From positions 31,351 through 95,350 of the forward strand of contig JAGBHT010000005.1 in the NCBI GenBank assembly GCA_017935365.1: 64,000 nucleotides of DNA, in the 5' to 3' direction. The position numbers were made by a program, and so were the translations under genes. Positions 51,860 to 60,386 of the stretch are shown piece after piece. The DNA comes from Ruminiclostridium sp. (GTDB lineage Bacteria; Bacillota; Clostridia; Oscillospirales; Ruminococcaceae). The number at the start of each line of letters is the position of its first letter. The stretch's first letter is position 1. The notes below the pieces were generated by a model. That model worked only from the letters and a program-made list of their open reading frames with translations, was not told the origin of the DNA and did not search any database.

Positions 51860-53227
51860 ATGAAAATCAAAACTATGTTTAAAGCGGTATTGTCGCTTGC
51901 GGTTTGCCTTACTACGATGTTGGTTATTTCTGTTACGGTAAGTGCCGCTGAATATGAAGAAATAAAAATGGATGTAGAATACCGGATCGAAAATGCTGCT
52001 ACGTATTCATCCGACAAGATCACTTATAAATTTAACTCCCCATATAAAGGTTTAGTGCAAATACATTTTGAATTAGAAGATGAACCCGAATATGTTATTT
52101 ATCAATGGTGGAATGCTAATATTTATCTGTACGATTCTAAAGGTGATTGCATTGTATGGAACGATGTAGATTCAGTGCAGGGCGAAGCTTATGGCGATTC
52201 TACTGTTTCAGGTGATGTATCGTATTTAAATCTGTATGTGAACGAAATTACGCATAAATACTCTGGTTCAATTTACTATAATGCTGATGAAGGCTATAAT
52301 TATATATCGATTGAATATTATGACGGTGTCGGTAGCATTAAAATATCTCATGAGCATTCGTATTCCGGCACAGTAACAAACGAAGCTACCTGTACCAAGA
52401 AAGGCTCAATAAAATATACCTGCGATTGCGGTGATTCTTATACGGAAGAAATACCGCTTAAATCTCATAATGAAGTAACAGATTACGGAAAAGCGGCGAC
52501 CTGTACCGAAACAGGTCTTACGGATGGCTTGCATTGTTCCGTATGCAAAAAAGTGCTTGTAGCACAGTCGGAAATACCGAAAACAAATCATGAATATAAT
52601 GCGTCATATAAAGTTATAAAAGACGCTACTTGTACAGAAAAAGGAACAATAAGATATTACTGTGTCTGCGGAAAAACAAAGGATGAAGAATTACCGCTTG
52701 CTGAACATGAGGCGGTTATAGACAAGGCGGTTGCCGCAACCTGTACAAAAGAGGGAAAAACGCAAGGCTCACATTGCGATATCTGTAATAAAGTGATTAT
52801 ACCGCAGGAAACCGTACCTAAGACGGACCATATCGCAGTTACAGATAAAGCCGTTGCACCGACTTGTGTCAACTCAGGTAAAACTGAAGGCTGTCATTGT
52901 TCCGTTTGCAAGAAAGTTCTTAAGGAGCAGGAAACGATAGCCGCAACCGGTAAGCATAAACTCAAACATATAGCTGAGAAAAAAGCAACAGAAAGTTCTT
53001 CAGCTGTGCAGGAACATTGGAAATGTTCTGTTTGTGATCAGTTGTTCGCAGATGAAAAAGGTACGATACCTTATAAGCAGTTACTCGTTAAAGATGAAAC
53101 TCCGCTTATGTTGATAATAGGAATATCTGTAGGCGCATTGTTGCTGATAGGCGGAGCTGTTACAGTAATTATACTTATATTGAAAAAGAAGTCCGGTAAA
53201 AATACAGATATAATGGGCAGATATTAA
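51860..53227 (+). CDS. Surface protein with cysteine-pair repeats
   Basis: 455 residues. It has a signal peptide (residues 1-30), a unique N-terminal domain rich in Tyr/Asp (about 30-160), and five repeats of about 35 residues. These start with (A/P)TC(T/V)xxG and contain a CxxC or CxC pair (for example GLHCSVCKKVLVAQSEIP). A last partial repeat follows, with EHWKCSVCDQLF. Near the C-terminus is a membrane helix (LMLIIGISVGALLLIGGAV) with a basic tail. The CxxC pairs suggest metal binding or disulfides. More A/T-rich than its neighbours. Ligand unknown. Ribosome site AGGAGG. Confidence 0.75.
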   Translation: MKIKTMFKAVLSLAVCLTTMLVISVTVSAAEYEEIKMDVEYRIENAATYSSDKITYKFNSPYKGLVQIHFELEDEPEYVIYQWWNANIYLYDSKGDCIVWNDVDSVQGEAYGDSTVSGDVSYLNLYVNEITHKYSGSIYYNADEGYNYISIEYYDGVGSIKISHEHSYSGTVTNEATCTKKGSIKYTCDCGDSYTEEIPLKSHNEVTDYGKAATCTETGLTDGLHCSVCKKVLVAQSEIPKTNHEYNASYKVIKDATCTEKGTIRYYCVCGKTKDEELPLAEHEAVIDKAVAATCTKEGKTQGSHCDICNKVIIPQETVPKTDHIAVTDKAVAPTCVNSGKTEGCHCSVCKKVLKEQETIAATGKHKLKHIAEKKATESSSAVQEHWKCSVCDQLFADEKGTIPYKQLLVKDETPLMLIIGISVGALLLIGGAVTVIILILKKKSGKNTDIMGRY

Positions 53228-53234
53228 CACAAAC

Positions 53235-53271
53235 CCGCCGCCGAGGATTACAATAACCCCGGCGGTGTTTT
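53235..53271 (+). terminator. Terminator of the surface protein gene
   Basis: CCGCCG...CGGCGG with T-rich end GTGTTTTCC. Confidence 0.65.
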
Positions 53272-53494
53272 CCTATCATTTCCCACTCCGCCGGAATGCA
53301 ATCACCCTTTTCGTGACATACTGATATAAAGTCAGCCTTTATCGCAAAATCAAAATCTCTCGTAATGAAAACCCAAAATCTCACGGGTTGAAAAGTCGAA
53401 ATCTCTCGTAACGCCGCCTAAAAGCGTCCCGACGGCGTATACGTCGTCCCGATCACCCCCCTGAAAGACTAAAATACCGACCAAATAAGAAACA
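53272..53494. other. Intergenic region with short direct repeats
   Basis: No gene. Three near-copies of AAATCTC(T/A)CG at about 53352, 53375 and 53399 (period 23-24 bases). Then comes a direct repeat CGTCCCGA flanking GGCGTATACGT (about 53426-53454). Confidence 0.5.
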
Positions 53495-53521
53495 ACCGCC
53501 GGAACATCACATCCCGGCGGT
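53495..53521. terminator. Terminator of trpB2 (bidirectional)
   Basis: ACCGCCGG-aacatcacatc-CCGGCGGT. T-rich in both directions. Confidence 0.75.
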
Positions 53522-53565
53522 CTTTTCATATATCAAGTTTTATGAAGGACAATAGTATTATATGC

Positions 53566-54939
53566 TCAGTCAACCTTAGGCATACGATCCATGCTGACTT
53601 TAAGTTCCTCGTCTGTGGGAATGTAGTCGCTCATTTCGTGATCGTTGAACTTCTGGTATGCAACCATATCAAAGTAGCCTGTGCCTGTAAGACCGAAGAG
53701 GATAGTCTTTTCTTCGCCTGTTTCCTTGCACTTCATAGCCTCGTCTATCGCAACTCTGATTGCGTGGCTGCTCTCGGGAGCGGGGAGGATACCCTCTGTT
53801 CTTGCGAACTGTTCGGCGGCGGCAAATACGCTTGTCTGCTCAACTGAGCGTGCTGTGATATATCCGTCGTGGTAGAGCTGTGAAAGAACACTGCTCATGC
53901 CGTGGTAGCGCAGACCGCCTGCGTGGTTTGCGGAGGGAATGAACGTACTGCCGAGCGTGTACATCTTAGCGAGCGGGCAAACAGCGCCTGTGTCGCAGAA
54001 GTCGTAAGCATAAACGCCTCTTGTGAGCGAGGGGCAGGACGCAGGCTCAACGGCGATGAATTCATAGTCGGCTTCGCCACGGAGCTTTTCGCCCATAAAG
54101 GGAGAGATAAGACCGCCGAGGTTAGATCCGCCGCCTGCACAGCCGATGATCATATCGGGCTTTATGCCGTACTTTTCGCAGGCAGTCTTTGTTTCAAGAC
54201 CGATAACCGTCTGGTGCAGAAGTACCTGCGACAGCACCGAGCCGAGAACATATCTGTAGCCCTCGTGCGTTGTTGCACATTCAACAGCTTCGGAAATCGC
54301 ACAGCCGAGCGAGCCTGTCGTGCCGGGGAATTCTGCGTTTATCTTCTTGCCTACCTCTGTTTCCATTGAGGGAGAGGGAGTAACGTTTGCGCCGTAGGTT
54401 CTCATAACCTCACGTCTGAAGGGCTTCTGCTCGTATGAGCATTTAACCATAAATACCTTGCAGTCAAGCCCGAGATATGCGCAAGCCATTGAAAGCGCTG
54501 TGCCCCACTGACCTGCACCTGTTTCTGTTGTAACACCCTTCAAGCCCTGCTTCTTGGCATAATAAGCCTGAGCTATCGCACTGTTCAGCTTGTGTGAACC
54601 GCTTGTGTTGTTGCCCTCGAATTTGTAGTATATCTTGGCAGGTGTACCGAGTGCCTTTTCAAGACAATATGCTCTTACTAAGGGAGCAGGTCTGTACATT
54701 TTGTAGAAGTCGATTATCTCCTGGGGAATGTCGATGTAGGGAGTTGTATCGTCAAGCTCCTGCTTTGCAAGCTCTGTACAGAATACGTGGCTCAGTTCCT
54801 CGAGCGTACAGGGCTGATGTGTTGCAGGGTTTAACAGCGGAGCTGGCTTGTTCTTCATATCCGCTCTTACGTTGTACCACTGACGGGGAAGCTCGTTTTC
54901 TTCAAGATAAATTTTGTACGGGATTTCTCTGTTTGCCAT
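53566..54939 (-). CDS. Tryptophan synthase beta chain, TrpB2 type
   Basis: 457 residues from the ATG at 54939 with AAAGGAAAA ahead; a longer frame from 55041 reads through repeat DNA and is rejected. Motifs: PLVRAYCLEKALG, GNNTSGSHKLNSA (PLP lysine in SHKLN), ETGAGQWGTALS and CAGGGSNLGG. TrpB2 proteins are longer than TrpB1 and work without tight TrpA contact, making tryptophan from serine and indole. No trpA or other trp gene is near, so indole salvage is likely. Control by a Trp T-box supports this function. Confidence 0.93.
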   Translation of the reverse strand: MANREIPYKIYLEENELPRQWYNVRADMKNKPAPLLNPATHQPCTLEELSHVFCTELAKQELDDTTPYIDIPQEIIDFYKMYRPAPLVRAYCLEKALGTPAKIYYKFEGNNTSGSHKLNSAIAQAYYAKKQGLKGVTTETGAGQWGTALSMACAYLGLDCKVFMVKCSYEQKPFRREVMRTYGANVTPSPSMETEVGKKINAEFPGTTGSLGCAISEAVECATTHEGYRYVLGSVLSQVLLHQTVIGLETKTACEKYGIKPDMIIGCAGGGSNLGGLISPFMGEKLRGEADYEFIAVEPASCPSLTRGVYAYDFCDTGAVCPLAKMYTLGSTFIPSANHAGGLRYHGMSSVLSQLYHDGYITARSVEQTSVFAAAEQFARTEGILPAPESSHAIRVAIDEAMKCKETGEEKTILFGLTGTGYFDMVAYQKFNDHEMSDYIPTDEELKVSMDRMPKVD

Positions 54940-54957
54940 AATAATTTTCCTTTCTAC

Positions 54958-55140
54958 GATGCGGCTGTGAGCCGCTTCATATTCCGCCTTTGATTCACTT
55001 TCTGCTATGGAAATTGCTTGCGTAACGGCGGGGTTAAACATTCTGCGCTCTGAACGTTATGTTTTGTCGTTATGAAGAAAATTTGCATAACGGGGTAATA
55101 AAACGCTGTGCGCTCTGAATGTAATGTTTTACCGTGTCGT
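54958..55140 (-). repeat. Diverged family A repeat and a small tandem duplication upstream of trpB2
   Basis: 54961-55032 in reverse reads like family A flanks (…TTACGCAAGC…AAGCGGCTCACAGCCGC). Next to it, TGCGCTCTGAACGTTATG (about 55041) and TGTGCGCTCTGAATGTAATG (about 55105) are two copies of one segment about 65 bases apart. Between these and the T-box lies a 65-codon open frame (55267 to 55070) with no good ribosome site. Confidence 0.5.
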
Positions 55141-55307
55141 TTGTTTTCCCGAAAGCCTTTACGGCGGAATGCTTAAGTTCTTCGTGGTATAAGCCACGTC
55201 CGACAGCCTGTATCTTATTCAGCAACGCATTATGTCGGCTCTGCCCTGCTGTCATGCCATATGCCATGATGATAGCTTCAACGTAGAGATTGAATGTCCG
55301 GGAAAAC

Positions 55308-55590
55308 AAAAAACTCCCGTCCCAGTTGGGACAGGAGTATAGTTTACCTGCGGTACCACCCAAATTACCGTATAATAAAACACGGTCACTCGCTACACAT
55401 ACTATCATATGTGCGACCTGTAACGGAGGTGTCCGTCGCCCCTAAAGCATATACAGATATATAATGCTCTCGGTTTGCCCTCGTGAGTCCATTCACAAGC
55501 GTATGTATCATTGCCTTTACACCGACCGGCAACTCTCTGTCATACAGTGACGGGTGCTACTACTCTCACTCATAGGTTTAACATATTCTG
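55308..55590 (-). promoter_or_regulatory. T-box leader, tryptophan specifier
   Basis: Minus strand. The T-box sequence TGGGTGGTACCGC is at 55350-55362. The terminator ACTCCTGTCCCAACTGGGACGGGAGT (read in two arms, 55313-55338) is followed by TTTTTTG. Stem I has AGAGAG, GGTGTAA and a specifier loop GAA-TGG-ACTCACGAG; TGG (55489-55491) is the Trp codon. Uncharged tRNA-Trp should pair there and favour the antiterminator, switching on trpB2. The 370 bases from terminator to start codon are unusually long. Confidence 0.93.
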
Positions 55591-55595
55591 TTTTC

Positions 55596-55624
55596 ATTAT
55601 ATCCGCCGTAATGCCGTTTGTCAA
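55596..55624 (-). promoter_or_regulatory. Promoter of the T-box/trpB2 transcript
   Basis: Minus strand TTGACA-N17-TATAAT, consensus in both boxes. Confidence 0.88.
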
Positions 55625-55867
55625 TAGGTTTTCAGAAAATTCCTGAGATTTCTTTATTTTTTCTGCTATCACTCTATAGAATAGCCCGATATGAAATATA
55701 GCAATACAGCATTGCAGATTAGACTAAACCGCCATGATAACTTTAAATACGTTGTGCATTTTACCGATTGAAAGCGGAGAGGGGATATAGTATAATTGCT
55801 TAGCAATCGGCTGATATTGAAAAAGCCATTTATACCGTAGGAAAAGTTGGTTTCTATAAAGATAGCA

Positions 55868-55977
55868 CAAATTCTCTAACCCTAACCCCAAACCCCTTCC
55901 CCACGGGAAGGGGCTGAGTGTGGGCTGCCGCCCTCACCCCGCTTGGGGCTACGCCCCAAACCCCCATTTTTTAATAA
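55868..55977 (+). repeat. Dispersed G/C-rich repeat, family B
   Basis: CCCCTTCCCC-acg-GGAAGGGG hairpin followed by GCTGCCGCCCTCACCCCGC and TTGGGGCTACGCCCCAAACC. The second half matches the reverse complement of 63818-63866 almost base for base. It lies between trpB2 and the MATE gene; the rest of the gap (55625-56087) shows no gene. Confidence 0.7.
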
Positions 55978-56087
55978 CGATAGAGTTTTTTCGACAGACT
56001 GGTTACGTTTATAGCGTACTATGCTATCCAGCCGTTATGCAAACAATTCCCTTAATACAAAGTCGGTAAAAGGAGGAAAATGTTTAT

Positions 56088-57458
56088 ATGTCAGCAGTAA
56101 AAGACCTTACAAAAGGCTCACCAATGAAACTTATACTCGGATTTATGCTCCCTATGCTGTTAGGTCTGCTCTTTCAGCAGTTCTACAATATGGTTGATAC
56201 AATAGTCGTCGGACAGTTCCTCGGTGTAAATGCACTCGCAGGCGTAGGCTCGACAGGCTCGGTGAACTTCCTTGTACTCGGTTTCTGTATGGGCGTATGC
56301 GCAGGCTTTGCCATACCCGTAGCACAGAAATTCGGTGAAAAGGATTTTGACGGATTGCGTAAGTTTGTCGGTAACACAATATGGCTAGGTGTAGGCTTTG
56401 CCGCCGTAATGACAACCGCTACCTGCCTTTTATGCGGTAACATTCTTCACTGGATGAATACTCCCGATACCGTTTTCAAAGAAGCGTATGACTATATTTT
56501 TGTTATCTTCCTCGGTATTCCCATTACGTTCCTCTATAACATATTATCGGGCTTTATTCGTTCCCTCGGCGATTCAAAATCGCCTGTTGTCATTCTGATT
56601 ATTTCAAGTATTCTGAATGTCGGATTTGACCTGCTGTTCATTCTCGTGTTCGATATGGGCGTTGCGGGCGCAGGCTGGGCGACTGTCCTTGCACAGCTGA
56701 TATCGGGTATCGCTTGCCTTGTCTATATGATAAAGCGTTTTGATATCCTGCACTTATCGAGGAAAGACTTAAAGCCTGACGCTTATTCTATGAGCAGGCT
56801 GTGCGCAATGGGCGTTCCTATGGGACTTCAGTATTCAATTACCGCTATCGGCAGTATACTTTTACAGTCAGCGGTAAATTCGCTCGGCGAAACCTATATG
56901 GCGGCGGTAACGGCGGGAAGCAAGGTAACGCAGTTCCTTTGCTGTCCGTTTGACGCAATGGGTTCTACAATGGCGACTTACTGCGGTCAGAATGTCGGAG
57001 CGGGCAGAGTTGACCGTATTGAAAACGGCGTAAAGAAATGCTCAATGCTCGGCATAGCTTATGCGATAATCGCACTTATCGTGATAATCCCGTTCGGCGG
57101 AGAATTTTCAAAGCTGTTTATAGACGGCTCACAGACCGAGATACTCGACCTTGCAAAGCAGTTCCTGTGGCTCAACGTGGCATTCTATATCCCGCTTGCA
57201 TTCGTAAATATTATCCGCTTTTCGATACAGGGACTGGGCAACAGCCAGCTTGCCGTGTTTGCGGGGGTATTTGAGATGATAGCAAGAGGCGGAGTGGCAC
57301 TGGGTCTTGTACCTGCGTTCGGCTATGTGGCTGTATGTCTTGCAAGCCCTGCGGCATGGGTACTTGCCGACTTGTTCCTCTTCCCTGCGTTTTTCCACTC
57401 GGTAAAGATACTTAAAAGACGTTTCCCGGTAAGCCGCAATACGCAAACAGAGGAATAA
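56088..57458 (+). CDS. MATE family efflux transporter
   Basis: A 456-residue protein with 12 predicted helices in two related halves. The first half starts PMKLILGFMLPMLLGLLFQQFYNMVDTIVVGQFLG, the MATE signature; the second repeats it at about residue 245 (GVPMGLQYSITAIGS). It exports drugs or metabolites using Na+ or H+. AGGAGG lies 9 bases before the ATG. Substrate unknown. Confidence 0.9.
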   Translation: MSAVKDLTKGSPMKLILGFMLPMLLGLLFQQFYNMVDTIVVGQFLGVNALAGVGSTGSVNFLVLGFCMGVCAGFAIPVAQKFGEKDFDGLRKFVGNTIWLGVGFAAVMTTATCLLCGNILHWMNTPDTVFKEAYDYIFVIFLGIPITFLYNILSGFIRSLGDSKSPVVILIISSILNVGFDLLFILVFDMGVAGAGWATVLAQLISGIACLVYMIKRFDILHLSRKDLKPDAYSMSRLCAMGVPMGLQYSITAIGSILLQSAVNSLGETYMAAVTAGSKVTQFLCCPFDAMGSTMATYCGQNVGAGRVDRIENGVKKCSMLGIAYAIIALIVIIPFGGEFSKLFIDGSQTEILDLAKQFLWLNVAFYIPLAFVNIIRFSIQGLGNSQLAVFAGVFEMIARGGVALGLVPAFGYVAVCLASPAAWVLADLFLFPAFFHSVKILKRRFPVSRNTQTEE

Positions 57459-57483
57459 CCGGAGAATTAATGTCATGACCGGC

Positions 57484-57511
57484 TTGCATAATTCACGTTT
57501 TATGGTATACT
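57484..57511 (+). promoter_or_regulatory. Promoter of the thioredoxin-reductase-like gene
   Basis: TTGCAT-N16-TATACT, 56 bases before the ATG. Confidence 0.6.
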
Positions 57512-57566
57512 TTACAGTGTAGCGAGAAAAAACGGCTTACGGGCAATCGACATAAAGGAGTACCAA

Positions 57567-58445
57567 ATGAGCGAAACACCTTCATATGATATAGCAATAA
57601 TCGGCACAGGACCTGCCGGAATTTCTGCGGCGATAAATGCGAAGATACGAAATAAGAAGTTTATCCTTTTCGGCAGTGATAAGCTCAGCGCAAAAGTCGG
57701 GTGTTCGCACCTGATTTCAAATTACCCTGCCCTGCCCGAGATCAGCGGCAAGGAGCTGAACGAAAAACTTGCTTCTCATCTGAGGCAGATGGATATAGCG
57801 ATAACAAATGAGCGCATAACAGGCGTATATAATATGGGAAAGTATTTTATGCTGCTTGCCGACCAAAAGGAATATATGGCGGAAGCTGTGATTTTAGCAA
57901 CGGGCGCACAGACCGTAAAAGAGATAAACGGAGAACGTGAGCTTCTCGGCAAGGGCGTAAGCTATTGCGCTACCTGTGACGGCAACTTCTACAGGAGTAA
58001 AACAATAGCGGTTATCAGTGATAACAAGGAAAGCGAAGAGGAAGTAGATTTTCTTGCAGACCTTGCAGATAAAATATACTTCTACCCGTCATACAAGACT
58101 GATTATTCAAAGGAAAACGTTGAGCGTCTGACCTCTCCCGTAAAAAGCGTTGACGGAGAACGTCACGCAGACGGTATAACCCTTGCTGACGGCACACAGA
58201 TTGCCGTTGACGGCGTATTTTTCTTAAAACAGTCGGTTTCTGCCGATGTATTGCTCGGCGGCCTTGAAATGAACGATGGCAGTATTGCGGTAAATCATGA
58301 TATGTCGACCAATATCAAAGGCTGCTTTGCCTGTGGCGACTGTACAGGAAAGCCGTATCAGATAGCAAAGGCTGTAGGCGAGGGCAACACCGCCCTGCAC
58401 AGCGCAATAACATATCTTTCCGTGCTTAAAAACAAAACCGAATAA
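57567..58445 (+). CDS. Thioredoxin reductase-like flavoprotein
   Basis: 292 residues: FAD loop IIGTGPAGISAAINA at the N-terminus, redox CATC in SYCATCDGNFY (about residues 132-142) and the C-terminal CFACGDCTGKPYQIAKAVGEG. The NAD(P)H domain lacks a clean GxGxxA loop after the CATC (TIAVISDNKESEEE), so the electron donor may not be NADPH; ferredoxin- or flavin-linked reductases of this shape are known in Clostridia. No thioredoxin gene is beside it. Confidence 0.85.
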   Translation: MSETPSYDIAIIGTGPAGISAAINAKIRNKKFILFGSDKLSAKVGCSHLISNYPALPEISGKELNEKLASHLRQMDIAITNERITGVYNMGKYFMLLADQKEYMAEAVILATGAQTVKEINGERELLGKGVSYCATCDGNFYRSKTIAVISDNKESEEEVDFLADLADKIYFYPSYKTDYSKENVERLTSPVKSVDGERHADGITLADGTQIAVDGVFFLKQSVSADVLLGGLEMNDGSIAVNHDMSTNIKGCFACGDCTGKPYQIAKAVGEGNTALHSAITYLSVLKNKTE

Positions 58446-58451
58446 AAAGTA

Positions 58452-58482
58452 AGCCCCGCAGGTCTAATTTGCCTGCGGGGCT
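58452..58482. terminator. Terminator between convergent genes
   Basis: AGCCCCGCAGG-tctaatttg-CCTGCGGGGCT, then GTGTTGTTTT. Confidence 0.85.
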
Positions 58483-58494
58483 GTGTTGTTTTAG

Positions 58495-59415
58495 TTATAC
58501 TGTTTCGGGTTCTTTTTTGGCTGTAGATATATTATCTTGATTTGCGGTATCGGCTTTATCGTAAGCCTTTACCGAATATTCCGTAACATTCTTTATCGTT
58601 TCGCCGTCGATCTGCAACGCTGTCGGCGCGTCAAAACGTACTGTAATATCCTTGCCCGTTAATACTTCCACCATTTCGGTATGGCTTACGTGTTCGCCTT
58701 TGAAGATAGACGGAAATACCATAAGGGTCTTGAGCTTTCCGCTTCCGTGCATTACGACTACCGATAAAGTACCATCGGGATTATTTCTTACCTGATTTGG
58801 TGCAGTCATCATGCCGCCGCCGTAAAATCTGCCGTGCATTGTCGGCGCAAGCCATACTTTCTTATAGCTGTATTCCTTGCCGTCAACGGTGATCACCGCA
58901 TTTGCCGGCTTGAAGTGGAACAGCAGACCTTTAATTGCTATAGAGGTATAATTTATCGGCTTATCGGACTTTGCACGCAGTTCGTCACCGACCTCGCAAC
59001 AATAGCCGTCAATACCGTATCCGACAGCGTTGATAAACCGGGAGCTTTTGCCGTTTACCGTTACAGTCGGCAGTCCTTTGACATATTCGTTTATCCTTAT
59101 CGGTTCGCAACCCGGCTCTTTGCCGAGGTCGCGCATAAAGTCGTTTCCACTGCCTGTGGCGTAAAAATACAGCGGATTTTCATACGGATAACCCTCGCTG
59201 TCGTCTATAAAACGGTTGAGCGTGCCGTCACCGCCGCAGATTATAATATCGCTTTTCGGAGATATGCTGTCAAAGAATTTGCCGTAGCTTGTTATCTGCG
59301 TCATATTGCAGTATTTCAGCTCAACATCTTTGTATATGTCGTTAAGCTTTTTTGAAAGTTCTTCACCTTTTCCGTTGCCGGACAGCGGATTGTATAGTAT
59401 GTATTTTATGCTCAT
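58495..59415 (-). CDS. Diacylglycerol kinase-like lipid kinase (YegS/DagK family)
   Basis: A 306-residue protein with the catalytic-domain motifs YNPLSGNGKGEE, IICGGDGTLNRFID and ATGSGNDFMRDLG, and a C-terminal beta domain. It phosphorylates diacylglycerol or a related lipid at the membrane, feeding phospholipid recycling. It is a single gene. The exact lipid is not certain. Confidence 0.88.
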   Translation of the reverse strand: MSIKYILYNPLSGNGKGEELSKKLNDIYKDVELKYCNMTQITSYGKFFDSISPKSDIIICGGDGTLNRFIDDSEGYPYENPLYFYATGSGNDFMRDLGKEPGCEPIRINEYVKGLPTVTVNGKSSRFINAVGYGIDGYCCEVGDELRAKSDKPINYTSIAIKGLLFHFKPANAVITVDGKEYSYKKVWLAPTMHGRFYGGGMMTAPNQVRNNPDGTLSVVVMHGSGKLKTLMVFPSIFKGEHVSHTEMVEVLTGKDITVRFDAPTALQIDGETIKNVTEYSVKAYDKADTANQDNISTAKKEPETV

Positions 59416-59567
59416 ATCCGTTTCCTCATTTCAGAAGCGCAGTCCGCTCTTTTGATTTATGTGATAAGTATAACAAAATCAGGCGTGTTTTGCAATATTT
59501 TGTCGTAATTTGTCAACACGTTGGATAAAAAATTGTATAAGTTGTTGCTTGTAAGCGTCCGTGCTTC

Positions 59568-59616
59568 GTCAGCCGCACTTAGTTGCCACATCGTGTGGCA
59601 ACTAAGTGCGGCTGAC
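59568..59616. repeat. Perfect 49-bp palindrome
   Basis: Arms of 23 bp around the loop TCG; each arm begins GTCAGCCGCACTTAGTTGCC. The outer GTCAGCCGCAC is shared with the nested palindrome at 4113-4160. Confidence 0.85.
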
Positions 59617-59639
59617 ATTAAGCACCCTTGATTAAAACT

Positions 59640-60342
59640 CTGGCGTTCATTTTATAAGGCATCCGTGCCTTACCCGCAAGTTGCGTGTTCTCCCTCCCGC
59701 CGCACCAAAAAAGTAGGGCTATGCCTGTTTGTGGTAGTGGAAGTGTGGCGGGGTGTCGAATCGTGCTTGCTCTGTTGGTTTCGCATCCTTGCGAAACTTG
59801 GGGCAAGCACTGTCGCGCATCCTTGCGCGCCCGCAAATTGCGGGTTCTTCCTCCCGCCAGGCATATAAAAATGTAACCCCACTATCTTTGAGCGAATGGA
59901 AGTGTGGCGGGGTGTCGAATTGCGCTTGCTCTGTTGGTTTCGCATCCTTGCGAAACTTGGGGCAAGCGCCATCGCGCATCCTTGCGCGACCCGCACGGTG
60001 CGTGTTCGCCCCGTCCGGTACATGAAAAAGTATAACCCCACTATCTTTGAGCGGGCGGAAATGTGGCGGGGTTGTCGAATTGCGCTTGCTCTGTTGGTTT
60101 CGCATCCTTGCGAAACTTGGTGCAAGCGCCATCGCGCATCCTTGCGCGACCCGCAAATTGCGGGTTCTCCCTCCCGCCAGGCATATAAAAATGTAACCCC
60201 ACTATCTTTGAGCGAATGGAAGTGTGGCGGGGTGTCGAATTGCGCTTGCTCTGTTGGTTTCGCATCCTTGCGAAACTTGGTGCAAGCGCCATCGCGCATC
60301 CTTGCGCGACCCGCAAATTGCGGGTTCTCCCACCCGCCGTAC
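59640..60342. repeat. Tandem array of structured 160-bp units related to the tRNA-Leu 3' end
   Basis: Four full units (the segment GTGTGGCGGGG recurs at about 59743, 59902, 60062 and 60222) plus a partial first unit. Each has the stem GCGCTTGC...GCAAGCGC enclosing TTTCGC-atcctt-GCGAAA, then CGCGC-atcctt-GCGCG, then CCCGC-aaatt-GCGGG. The unit ends resemble the T-arm, CCA end and terminator of the neighbouring tRNA (GCGGGTTCTCCCTCCCGCC, then a CCAAAAA-like segment and AACCCC). Long open frames across it are repeat artefacts. Confidence 0.85.
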
Positions 60343-60386
60343 CAAAAATAATAACCCCACTCGTTGAGCAGGGTTATTATTTTTGG
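60342..60386 (-). terminator. Terminator of tRNA-Leu
   Basis: Perfect 16-bp arms CCAAAAATAATAACCC and GGGTTATTATTTTTGG. The stem reaches into the encoded CCA end of the tRNA. Confidence 0.8.

Noticed and set aside
54940..55041. N-terminal extension of trpB2
   Set aside because: It is encoded by a diverged repeat; the start at 54939 has the ribosome site and family N-terminus.
55070..55267. 65-codon frame between T-box and trpB2
   Set aside because: No convincing ribosome site and it overlaps a local duplication. Kept only as a possibility in the trpB2 finding.
55877..55895. Telomere-like CTAACCCTAACCCC
   Set aside because: It is a short edge of the family B repeat and has no relevance to chromosome ends in a bacterium of this type.
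59640..60342. CRISPR array
   Set aside because: The period is 160 bases, units are alike over their whole length with no unique spacers, and no cas genes are present.
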